A DNA stretch of 15,408 nucleotides from Kmv42 sp040757455 (lineage in GTDB: Bacteria > Nitrospirota > Thermodesulfovibrionia > Thermodesulfovibrionales > SM23-35), in contig JBFLXE010000060.1 in NCBI GenBank assembly GCA_040757455.1, forward strand, positions 1 to 15,408, read 5' to 3'. Of this stretch, positions 8,904 through 15,266 are shown in pieces (positions within the stretch are counted from its first letter, which is position 1; every line of letters begins with the position of its first letter). A program made the position numbers and the translations under genes. The notes beneath the pieces are model-generated. The model ran no database searches. It saw nothing but the letters and a program-made list of their open reading frames with translations, and was not told the origin of the DNA.

Positions 8904-9681
8904 CGGAAGCTCTCCTGACGAATATTCGCGAAACCAATATGCCGACCTCATAAAGAATAATCATCGGAACAGCCATAAGTGTCTGGTTGAATATATCCGG
9001 TGTCGGCGTCAGTACGGCAGCCATAACAAATGCTAATAAGATAGCATACTTTCTGTGTTTTGCCAGGGTAGCCGGTGTGACAAAACCCATTCGTGTAAAA
9101 AAGAGAATTATAATGGGCAGTTCGAAGACAACTCCGAACGCCAGAATGAATTTCAGACAAAAATCTGCATATCGCCCCACTGAAAGCATAGGCATCATGT
9201 AATCACCAATTTTATATGTGAGGAGAAAGCGCAGCGCGTAAGGAAGGACAATGAAGAAACAGAAGGCTGCTCCCACCAAAAAAAGAGCTGTTGCGACTAT
9301 TACAAACGGGAGGACATATCTCTTTTCTTTCTCATGAAGTCCGGGCGATACAAAGCTCCAAATCTGCTGGAAAATGACCGGTAAAGAGACTATCAGTGCC
9401 GTGACCAGGGCTACTTTCATATTTATCCAGAATCCTTCGGCTGGAGACAAAAATACCAACTTTGTATTATGGAGTATATCCTGGTAAACAAATTGGACAT
9501 ACGCGTTCTTTAATGAAAAAGTCAGGTGATACCGAAGAGGGAACATGAGAAACTCGAAGATATACTCGGAGTAATTGAAAGCAACAAAAAAGGTGATGCA
9601 CAAAACAATAAGTGATGTGGCAATCTTTTTCCTCAGTTCGCCCAAATGTTCGAAAAAAGACATTGTTTTTGCCTCTGCCAC
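8890..9681 (-). CDS. tatC: Twin-arginine translocase subunit TatC
   Basis: TatC is the polytopic inner-membrane receptor for folded proteins with twin-arginine signal peptides. The 263 residues contain the family landmarks: N-terminal HLGELRKKI (Glu15 and Arg17), SPAEGFWINMKVAL, and FVSPGLHEKE. In that last motif Phe110 and Glu119 have the spacing of the E. coli signal-binding residues Phe94 and Glu103. Further on are VFELP (Glu187) and LTPTPDIFNQTLMAVPM. Six hydrophobic segments are discernible. The distance from Arg17 to Phe110 is about 16 residues longer than in E. coli TatC, which puts extra sequence in the first periplasmic loop. The GTG start at 9681 is supported by GGAGG 6 nt upstream; an internal ATG at 9663 is less likely. 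The gene follows the TatA/TatB-family gene by 78 bp on the same strand and overlaps the next gene by 14 bp. Confidence 0.95.
   Translation of the reverse strand: MAEAKTMSFFEHLGELRKKIATSLIVLCITFFVAFNYSEYIFEFLMFPLRYHLTFSLKNAYVQFVYQDILHNTKLVFLSPAEGFWINMKVALVTALIVSLPVIFQQIWSFVSPGLHEKEKRYVLPFVIVATALFLVGAAFCFFIVLPYALRFLLTYKIGDYMMPMLSVGRYADFCLKFILAFGVVFELPIIILFFTRMGFVTPATLAKHRKYAILLAFVMAAVLTPTPDIFNQTLMAVPMIILYEVGILVSRIFVRRASDANN
8912..8916 (-). promoter_or_regulatory. Shine-Dalgarno site fixing the start of the 92-residue gene
   Basis: On the minus strand AGGAG lies 8 nt before the ATG at 8903, inside the 3' end of tatC. It favours the short form of the downstream gene over the longer reading from 8951. 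Confidence 0.65.
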
Positions 9682-9687
9682 TACAAT

Positions 9688-9692
9688 CCTCC
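9688..9692 (-). promoter_or_regulatory. Shine-Dalgarno site of tatC
   Basis: On the minus strand GGAGG stands 6 nt before the GTG at 9681. It supports the GTG start over the ATG six codons further in. Confidence 0.7.
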
Positions 9693-9759
9693 ACCACAGA
9701 TATAGTTACATATTAAAGTCCTGAGCCTTAATGCAGCTTGGGCTGACGGATAAAAATTA

Positions 9760-10131
9760 TTACTTATCTAAACTTTTATCCTGAGGAGAACTTTTAGTTT
9801 CTTTTTCGAGATCCTGAAGGGACCTGTCTATCTCCCTGGATTCTGATTCTATACCTTCCTCCACATCGCGAAAAGTGGTATCGACTTCCTTGCTCGCTTT
9901 TTCCACGTCGGTTTCAAGCTGCTTCGTCACATCTTCAACCGAATGACGGATTTCGGAAGTAGCATCTTCGAACTCAGTCTGTACTTGTTCCTTTACGTCC
10001 TGTAATGCCCGCTTCAACTCTCCCAGTCCTTTTCCCAAAGTCCGCCCCAATTCTGGTAATTTCTTTGGGCCGAAAACAAGCAGGGCCACAATGAATATTA
10101 CGATAAGTTCAGGCATGCCGATATCAAACAT
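9760..10131 (-). CDS. tatB: Twin-arginine translocase TatA/TatB-family subunit, TatB-like
   Basis: This is a 123-residue single-span protein of the Tat translocon. The opening MFDIGMPELIVIFIVALLVF is the TatB-style start, with Glu8 in the membrane segment. The FGPKKLPELGR hinge and an amphipathic helix (about residues 22-45) follow. The remaining roughly 78 residues are highly charged, mostly acidic, and predicted helical with coiled-coil character, as in many TatB tails. TatB pairs with TatC in substrate recognition, whereas TatA forms the translocating assembly. The two are hard to tell apart by sequence, and this is the only such gene here. A separate tatA may lie elsewhere, or this protein may serve both roles. 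AGGTG sits 5 nt before the ATG. The gene begins 7 bp after the beta-barrel gene ends, so the two are almost certainly cotranscribed. Confidence 0.88.
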   Translation of the reverse strand: MFDIGMPELIVIFIVALLVFGPKKLPELGRTLGKGLGELKRALQDVKEQVQTEFEDATSEIRHSVEDVTKQLETDVEKASKEVDTTFRDVEEGIESESREIDRSLQDLEKETKSSPQDKSLDK

Positions 10132-10138
10132 TATTCAC

Positions 10139-10921
10139 CTATTCTTCCTCAAATATCCGCTCGATTTTCTTTTTTTCCGAGGGCGACAAAAAGGTCACGG
10201 TAAACATTATTCTCGTCTCAGGATTTCTGTTTTTAAAATCAAATCCTGCGCCGAAAGTCGTATATATAAAATCCGTCGTCATTATGCGGTAACCAATTCT
10301 CCCCTCGACCATGTCTATCTTTTCGGAATCATGACTCTTTTTCACGATTAACTCAGCAAGCAGCTTAAAATTGTGTGCCGCGGAAAAGTCAAGACCTGCC
10401 AACAGGGAGAGTTCTTTTTCCAGGTCTCCGCTGCCAGGTATTGCATAAAACAGGTTCAGGTGTCCATTGACAGGCCCTACCCTCTTACTCACAATAAAAC
10501 CCAGGCTCGCCCTTCCATCAGTACTCAGTTCATCCCGTCCTGCAGGTAAAGAACCGCTCAAAATATATGCCGCAGAAGGACCATATTTACCCTCTTCAAA
10601 GAACCGATGCTTAATACCCAATGCCACGTCCTCAAAGCCGTCAACCGAGTCAGAGCCGGATACATAAGGAACCGTCATGTTGAGTTCGACATTATCCGTT
10701 ATGCCGTAGGCAGCCTTGAAGATGAACCTGTAAAGGTCAGGGTCTATCGAAATTTCTGCTCCCCCTGCGAATGCTGCCTTTCCTCTGGAAAGGCTGTCTG
10801 CGCTAAAAGTGGAGAAAATTCCGTAGGGATCGACGGGCTGAAGCCCTTTTATCTCAAAACCATAAGATTTTCCGCATAATAAAAGGAGAAAGATAAAGAA
10901 GAACAGTAGGTTTTTTGTCAT
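10139..10921 (-). CDS. Outer-membrane beta-barrel protein with Sec signal peptide
   Basis: The protein has 260 residues from ATG at 10921. The N-terminus MTKNLLFFFIFLLLLCGKSYG is a Sec-type signal peptide with cleavage likely after SYG; there is no twin-arginine motif, so it is not a Tat substrate. The mature part has alternating, aromatic-rich strands (for instance YRFIFKAAYGITDNVELNMTVPYV, then the segment around ALGIKHRFF) that suggest a barrel of about 10-12 strands. The pattern resembles the broad 'transporter / phenol-degradation MetA' outer-membrane group, a tentative assignment. A TTG at 10957 in the same frame would add 12 residues ahead of the signal peptide. It is rejected as a start because it falls in a TTGACA box and breaks the signal-peptide layout. 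The gene is first in the minus-strand run and lies 7 bp before the Tat gene. No substrate can be inferred. Confidence 0.75.
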   Translation of the reverse strand: MTKNLLFFFIFLLLLCGKSYGFEIKGLQPVDPYGIFSTFSADSLSRGKAAFAGGAEISIDPDLYRFIFKAAYGITDNVELNMTVPYVSGSDSVDGFEDVALGIKHRFFEEGKYGPSAAYILSGSLPAGRDELSTDGRASLGFIVSKRVGPVNGHLNLFYAIPGSGDLEKELSLLAGLDFSAAHNFKLLAELIVKKSHDSEKIDMVEGRIGYRIMTTDFIYTTFGAGFDFKNRNPETRIMFTVTFLSPSEKKKIERIFEEE

Positions 10922-10927
10922 TTCTAA

Positions 10928-10957
10928 AAAATAGCAGAAAAAACTGAAGAGTGTCAA
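10928..10957 (-). promoter_or_regulatory. Possible sigma-70 promoter for the beta-barrel/tat run
   Basis: On the minus strand TTGACA (10957-10952) is followed after 18 bp by TATTTT (10933-10928), which matches four of six positions of a -10 box. The predicted transcript would start at or within a few bases of the ATG at 10921, leaving almost no leader. That makes the call weak; a promoter further upstream is possible. Confidence 0.3.
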
Positions 10958-11164
10958 TTAATTATCGAATCCTGCATCATTAATGTTCTCCGTACTTGTC
11001 TCGATATCTGTCACTCTGCTTGTCGGGAGTCGTTCAGAAGCCGGAATGACAAATAATATAAGTCTACATAGAATATTACATTGCATCTATAAATACCCGA
11101 ATCCAGCGATAGCCATAATGAATTGGGTTGTAGATAATTTCTTAACCCATTTGATTCCGGAGCA
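10958..11164. other. Intergenic spacer between divergent gene runs
   Basis: No gene is supported here. Short in-frame stretches lack ribosome sites and recognisable protein character. A segment at about 11020-11050 (CTTGTCGGGAG ... GCCGGAATGAC) and another near 11098-11107 resemble worn pieces of the short palindromic intergenic repeats that read GGATTCCCG...GGAATGAC in many bacterial genomes. No intact palindrome is present. Confidence 0.4.
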
Positions 11165-11193
11165 TTGACAAAGGACCGTATTAAAAATATAAT
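11165..11193 (+). promoter_or_regulatory. Consensus sigma-70 promoter upstream of thioredoxin gene
   Basis: TTGACA (11165-11170) and TATAAT (11188-11193) are separated by 17 bp. Both hexamers and the spacing match the consensus exactly. Transcription should start near 11200, giving a leader of about 36 nt before the ATG at 11236. It is expected to drive trxA strongly and possibly the genes after it. Confidence 0.85.
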
Positions 11194-11225
11194 TAACTTT
11201 ATTGAGACAGATATCGGGAAGAAGA

Positions 11226-11233
11226 GGGAGGAG
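11226..11233 (+). promoter_or_regulatory. Strong Shine-Dalgarno site of thioredoxin gene
   Basis: GGGAGGAG ends 2 nt before the ATG at 11236; its GGAGG core (11227-11231 region) is a few bases further away. With the consensus promoter it suggests high expression. Confidence 0.7.
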
Positions 11234-11235
11234 CT

Positions 11236-11568
11236 ATGGCAGAGGGTGTCCGTGATGTAACCACATCCAGCTGGGAGAGCGAGGTAATCCAGGCCGATGG
11301 GCTTGTAGTAATCGATTTCTGGGCTGCATGGTGCGGACCATGCAGGATGATTTCACCGACGGTTGAGGAGCTGGCCAAGGAATACGGAGACAAGATCAAG
11401 TTCATGAAGTTAAATACTGACGAGAATTCAGAAATTGCAACTCGGTATAAAATAATGGGAATCCCAACTATCATGTTCTTCAGGAATGGTACCAAACTGG
11501 ATCAGATAGTAGGCGTTGTTCCAAAGCAGCAGCTCAAAGCAAGAATAGATTCACTCCTCAATACATGA
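11236..11568 (+). CDS. trxA: Thioredoxin
   Basis: This is a 110-residue cytoplasmic thiol-disulfide oxidoreductase that supplies reducing power to ribonucleotide reductase and other disulfide-cycling proteins. The active site WCGPC (Cys33, Cys36) is preceded by the buried Asp27 in VVIDFWA. The conserved cis-proline loop GIPT (Pro77) and the FFRNG hairpin follow. Length and layout are standard for a single-domain thioredoxin, with no signal peptide. It is the first gene behind a consensus promoter and has a strong ribosome site. The stop codon lies inside a 9-bp inverted repeat. Confidence 0.96.
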   Translation: MAEGVRDVTTSSWESEVIQADGLVVIDFWAAWCGPCRMISPTVEELAKEYGDKIKFMKLNTDENSEIATRYKIMGIPTIMFFRNGTKLDQIVGVVPKQQLKARIDSLLNT

Positions 11569-11588
11569 GGGTTTGATCCAACCCTCAT
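11565..11588 (+). terminator. Perfect hairpin spanning the trxA stop codon
   Basis: ATGAGGGTT (11565-11573) and AACCCTCAT (11580-11588) are exact inverted repeats around a 6-nt loop. The trxA TGA (11566-11568) is in the left arm. No run of T follows, so it is not a classic intrinsic terminator. It may protect the trxA 3' end or partially attenuate read-through into ffh, which starts 45 bp later. Confidence 0.4.
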
Positions 11589-11633
11589 CCCAACTTTACC
11601 CTGGTATTGAACTTAAGAGATTGAGAATTTTCT

Positions 11634-12953
11634 ATGTTTGAATCACTTACCGAGAAGTTAGAGGCTATATTTAAGAAGTTAAAAGGCAGAGGTCTTCTGA
11701 AGGCAGAAGACGTTGAAGTTGCCCTCAAGGAGATACGCCTTGCCCTGCTCGAAGCCGATGTAAACTTTAGAGTCGTGAAGGATTTTGTGCAGCGGATCAA
11801 AGACAAGGCTGTGGGAAAAGAAGTTCTCGAAAGCCTTACCCCCGGACAGCAGGTCATTAAGATAGTTAATGAAGAACTCTGTGATCTGCTTGGAAAAACA
11901 AACACCAAAATACAATTGGCTCCTAATCCGCCTACTGTGGTCATGATGGTTGGACTTCACGGATCAGGTAAAACTACGACAGCCGCAAAATTAGCCAGAC
12001 TTTTTAAGAAGGAGGGCAGGAGGCCCATGCTTGTGGCAGCAGATCTTCAGAGACCTGCAGCTGTCGATCAGCTTGTGACCCTTGGTGCGCAAATTGAGGT
12101 TCCCGTTTATCATTCAACAGAGATCAAAGATCCCGTAGCTTTATGCACGGAATCTGTAAAAAAGGCCAGGATTGAGGCGAGGGATATCGTAATCCTCGAT
12201 ACAGCCGGTAGGCTTCATATTGATGAGTCGTTGATGTCAGAACTCAGAAGGATAAGAGAAAAAGTCTCGCCAAAAGAGGTTATTTTTGTAGCCGATGCAA
12301 TGACAGGACAGGATGCCGTCAATATCGCAAGGAATTTCGAAGAACAGATCGGGATTGACGGCATAATACTGACCAAGATGGACGGAGACGCCCGGGGTGG
12401 CGCAGCCCTTTCAATTGTTGCGGTAACAGGAAAACCTATCAAATTCATCGGTGTAGGAGAAAAGATCGAGATGATCGAGCCCTTCTATCCCGAAAGAATC
12501 GCATCAAGAATACTCGGCATGGGAGATGTTCTCAGTCTCATAGAAAAAGCGCAGAAATCCTTTGATGAGAGAGAGGCTGAAAAACTTCAAAAGGCCATTA
12601 TGGATGAAACGTTCACTTTCGATGACCTTAAAGAACAGCTCGTAAAAATGCGCAATATGGGGCCTTTAGAGAATATACTTAACATGATACCTGGTTTTAA
12701 CAAGATTAAAAATCTGAACATAGACGAGAAGGAATTGGTAAGAGTAGAGGCGATTATAAATTCGATGACCCGGAAGGAGAGAAGGGATCATACGCTTATC
12801 AACGGGAGCAGGCGCAGGAGGATAGCCATGGGGAGCGGAACGACGGTCACTGATGTAAATAGAGTTATTAAGCAATACGTGGAAATAAGAAAGATGCTCA
12901 AGATGTTTAAAGGCAAAAAAGGCTTCAGACTGCCCAAGATTCTGCCATTTTGA
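11634..12953 (+). CDS. ffh: Signal recognition particle protein Ffh
   Basis: Ffh is the SRP54 GTPase. With 4.5S RNA and the receptor FtsY it delivers ribosomes making membrane proteins to the inner membrane. The 439 residues, a normal length, show the helical N domain (about 1-95). The G domain follows, with P-loop GLHGSGKT (107-114), DLQRPAA (137-143), DTAG (189-192), TKMD (247-250) and GVGE (273-276). The methionine-rich M domain carries the RNA-binding SRRRRIAMGSG (392-402). The P-loop has His109 where most bacterial Ffh proteins have Gln. The gene lies 65 bp after trxA, and no promoter of its own is obvious. The ribosome site is weak. The ribosomal genes rpsP, rimM and trmD that often follow ffh are absent here. 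Confidence 0.97.
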   Translation: MFESLTEKLEAIFKKLKGRGLLKAEDVEVALKEIRLALLEADVNFRVVKDFVQRIKDKAVGKEVLESLTPGQQVIKIVNEELCDLLGKTNTKIQLAPNPPTVVMMVGLHGSGKTTTAAKLARLFKKEGRRPMLVAADLQRPAAVDQLVTLGAQIEVPVYHSTEIKDPVALCTESVKKARIEARDIVILDTAGRLHIDESLMSELRRIREKVSPKEVIFVADAMTGQDAVNIARNFEEQIGIDGIILTKMDGDARGGAALSIVAVTGKPIKFIGVGEKIEMIEPFYPERIASRILGMGDVLSLIEKAQKSFDEREAEKLQKAIMDETFTFDDLKEQLVKMRNMGPLENILNMIPGFNKIKNLNIDEKELVRVEAIINSMTRKERRDHTLINGSRRRRIAMGSGTTVTDVNRVIKQYVEIRKMLKMFKGKKGFRLPKILPF

Positions 12954-12993
12954 CCTGAAGTAACACCGAAATTAAGTCCATGAATTATAAAGT

Positions 12994-13644
12994 ATGAAGC
13001 ATTATCTCGCCGCTGTAAAGTACATATTACTTGATATGGACGGAACGCTGCTGGACAGATATTTTGATGACTACTTCTGGGAGCACCTTGTACCTGAGAG
13101 ATACGCCGAAAAATATCAGATCACATTTGGCAAGGCAAAAGAGACTCTCCTGAAAAAATACAGGGTACATGAAGGCACTCTGAACTGGACAGACCTCGAC
13201 TTTTGGTCAACAGAATTGGCCCTGGATATTCCTGCTCTCAAAGAGCAGATCAAGCATCTTGTCGAGGTTCATCCGCGTGTAGAAGATTTTCTTAAAGTCC
13301 TCAAGGTCCGGAACAAGAAGGTATTCCTTGTTACAAATGCTCATTACAAATCAATCGATCTCAAGTTGAAAAAGACCCTTCTTGGTAAATATTTCGATGC
13401 CATTCTGTCCTGCTTTGATACTGGTTTTCCCAAAGAAAGCCTCGAGTTCTGGGGAGAAGCCGAGAAGCGTCTGGGTTTCGACAAGGAGAAAACGCTTTTC
13501 ATTGATGATACAGAGGCTATACTTAAAACTGCCCAAAAATATGGTATCAAATACATCCTCTTTAAAGCGGGGGCCAATTCGAGGGTCAAGCCTAAAATGT
13601 CAAAAGAGTTCATGCATATCTCTGACTTCAGCGAACTTTTATGA
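12994..13644 (+). CDS. yrfG: HAD-superfamily hydrolase, YrfG-like GMP/IMP nucleotidase
   Basis: This is a 216-residue cytoplasmic haloacid-dehalogenase-type phosphatase. Motif I is LLDMDGTLLD (nucleophile Asp14, acid/base Asp16), motif II Thr114 in LVTNAH, motif III Lys147 in FPKES, and motif IV DD at 171-172 in TLFIDDTEA. The cap region closely follows E. coli YrfG as I remember it: the FDDYFWEHLVPE stretch, TLNWTDLDFWS, VTNAH, then FIDDTEAIL. YrfG dephosphorylates GMP and IMP, so purine mononucleotides are the likely substrates. Related HAD enzymes vary, so specificity is inferred. It starts 40 bp after ffh without a strong ribosome site. Its stop overlaps the next start as ATGA (13641-13644), implying translational coupling to the acetolactate-synthase-like gene. 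Confidence 0.85.
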   Translation: MKHYLAAVKYILLDMDGTLLDRYFDDYFWEHLVPERYAEKYQITFGKAKETLLKKYRVHEGTLNWTDLDFWSTELALDIPALKEQIKHLVEVHPRVEDFLKVLKVRNKKVFLVTNAHYKSIDLKLKKTLLGKYFDAILSCFDTGFPKESLEFWGEAEKRLGFDKEKTLFIDDTEAILKTAQKYGIKYILFKAGANSRVKPKMSKEFMHISDFSELL

Positions 13645-15266
13645 AATCATCCGAACTATTCGTCAGATGTCTTGAAACCCAGGGAGCGGAATACATCTTT
13701 GGGTTACCTGGAGAAGAAAATATTGATTTGTTAAATGCTCTGGAGTCGTCAAAAATAAAGTTTGTACTAACTCATGACGAACGGGGTGCTGCTTTTATGG
13801 CGAATGCTTACGGAAGGCTATCGGGCAGGCCGGGCGTTTGTCTTTCAACCCTTGGACCCGGAGCAACGAATCTTATGACCGGCGTCGCTGACGCACTCCT
13901 TGATTTCTCTCCAGTTGTCGCTATTACAGGACAGGTGGGCCTGGCCGAAATGCACAAAGAATATCATCAACGTGTTGATATCCTTTCTGCCTTCAAACCT
14001 CTCACCAAGTGGAATGCCAGGATAGAAAGACCTGCCGCCATCCCTGAGATTGTGAAGAAAGCTTTCAAGGTTGCATCAATGGAAAAACCGGGTCCTGCGC
14101 ATATTGAATTTCCGGAGGACATCGCATTGGCAGAGTCAGAAGGGGCGCCTCTTCAACCCGATCAGATCACATATTCTGAGCCCACAGAGGATTCGATTTC
14201 AGAAGCAGTCTCGCTGATAAGAAGTTCCCGAACCCCTTTTATAGTTGCGGGTAACGGAGTCATAAGAGGAAGAGCATCAAAGTCGCTGATACATTTTGTG
14301 GATAAAACAATGATAGGCGTTACTACTACATTCATGGGCGCTGGCGCAATACCTGCCGATCACGAGTTTTTTATATCGACAATTGGCTTGCAGTCGAAAG
14401 ATTATGTGTCATGTGGATTGGATAGCGCTGATCTTGTTATCGCCGTGGGATACGATCCTGTTGAGTTCAGCCCGCGTCACTGGAACCACGCGGGGGATAA
14501 GAAAATTATTCATGTTAACTTCACACCTTCCGAGATCGACTCCCGCTACGCACCTGTCGAACTCCTTGGCGATATCAAAATTACCCTCTCCATGCTTTCC
14601 GACCGGATTAATTTCAAGAAAGACAGGTCCTATTACCATAAGCTAAAGCTATTCTCGGATCATGCCCTTCACTTCGCAAAAACAGGGTACCCATTAAAAC
14701 CGCTAAGAATAATTGATGACATCAGGAAGGTCTTAGGAAGAAAAGACATTCTTATAAGCGATGTCGGAGCCCACAAGCTCTGGATAGTCAGATTTTATCC
14801 GGCTTATGATGAGAACACCCTCTTAATGTCCAATGGGTTCTCTTCTATGGGATTCGCCATTCCGGCAGCAATAGCGGCTAAGCTCTTGTATCCTGACAAG
14901 AAAATCATTGCCGCAGTTGGAGACGGCGGTTTTCTCATGTCTATGTGTGAGGTTAATACTGCTCTCAGACTTGGCCTCAGTTTCGTGTGTCTTATATTCA
15001 ACGACGGCGGATACGGGCTTATCGAATGGAAGGAAAAACTAAAGTATGACAGGGATTTTTTTGTCAAGTTTAATAGGCCTGATTTTGTAAAATTAGCCGA
15101 GGCATTCGGTGCCAGGGGCTACAGTGTTTCTTCAGAAGATGATCTTTTTCCAATACTGAAAGAAGCCCTGAATCAGGATGTTGTTTCAATTATAGATTGT
15201 CCTGTTGATTATACAGAGAATCTTAGATTAACGGAGAAACTCGGCAGGATAATCTGTCCCACATAG
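13641..15266 (+). CDS. Acetolactate synthase-like thiamine diphosphate enzyme (catabolic AlsS type)
   Basis: The 541-residue enzyme has the three-domain plan of the acetolactate synthase / pyruvate decarboxylase family. The N-terminal domain has GLPGEENIDLL and the cofactor-activating Glu47 in THDERGAAF, then LGPGATNL and the His109-Gln110 pair. The central domain includes GYDPVEFSPRHW, where anabolic IlvB enzymes have an FAD-associated RFDDR motif. The C-terminal domain has GDGG (427-430), with the metal-binding loop ending at ND (454-455). The middle domain and the CPVDYTENLRL ending resemble Bacillus AlsS, which condenses two pyruvates to acetolactate without FAD. No IlvN regulatory subunit or AlsD decarboxylase gene follows. 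Another ThDP-dependent carboligase or decarboxylase activity remains possible. The gene overlaps the HAD gene by 4 bp. Confidence 0.83.
   Translation: MKSSELFVRCLETQGAEYIFGLPGEENIDLLNALESSKIKFVLTHDERGAAFMANAYGRLSGRPGVCLSTLGPGATNLMTGVADALLDFSPVVAITGQVGLAEMHKEYHQRVDILSAFKPLTKWNARIERPAAIPEIVKKAFKVASMEKPGPAHIEFPEDIALAESEGAPLQPDQITYSEPTEDSISEAVSLIRSSRTPFIVAGNGVIRGRASKSLIHFVDKTMIGVTTTFMGAGAIPADHEFFISTIGLQSKDYVSCGLDSADLVIAVGYDPVEFSPRHWNHAGDKKIIHVNFTPSEIDSRYAPVELLGDIKITLSMLSDRINFKKDRSYYHKLKLFSDHALHFAKTGYPLKPLRIIDDIRKVLGRKDILISDVGAHKLWIVRFYPAYDENTLLMSNGFSSMGFAIPAAIAAKLLYPDKKIIAAVGDGGFLMSMCEVNTALRLGLSFVCLIFNDGGYGLIEWKEKLKYDRDFFVKFNRPDFVKLAEAFGARGYSVSSEDDLFPILKEALNQDVVSIIDCPVDYTENLRLTEKLGRIICPT

Noticed and set aside
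8904..8951. Longer N-terminal form of the 92-residue protein from ATG 8951
   Set aside because: It would overlap tatC by 62 bp, and AGGAG is correctly placed for the internal ATG at 8903 instead.
9715..9759. Terminator between the TatA/B-type gene and tatC
   Set aside because: Only a 4-bp stem (CAGC/GCTG) is present, with no T-run, so an internal terminator is not supported.
11585..11960. Antisense open frames over the start of ffh
   Set aside because: They are shadows of the ffh coding sequence; composition is Ser/Arg/Leu-rich as expected from reversed codons.
12954..12993. 4.5S RNA gene or terminator after ffh
   Set aside because: The 40-bp gap is too short for the RNA and shows no hairpin; no 4.5S-like sequence was seen elsewhere in the window.
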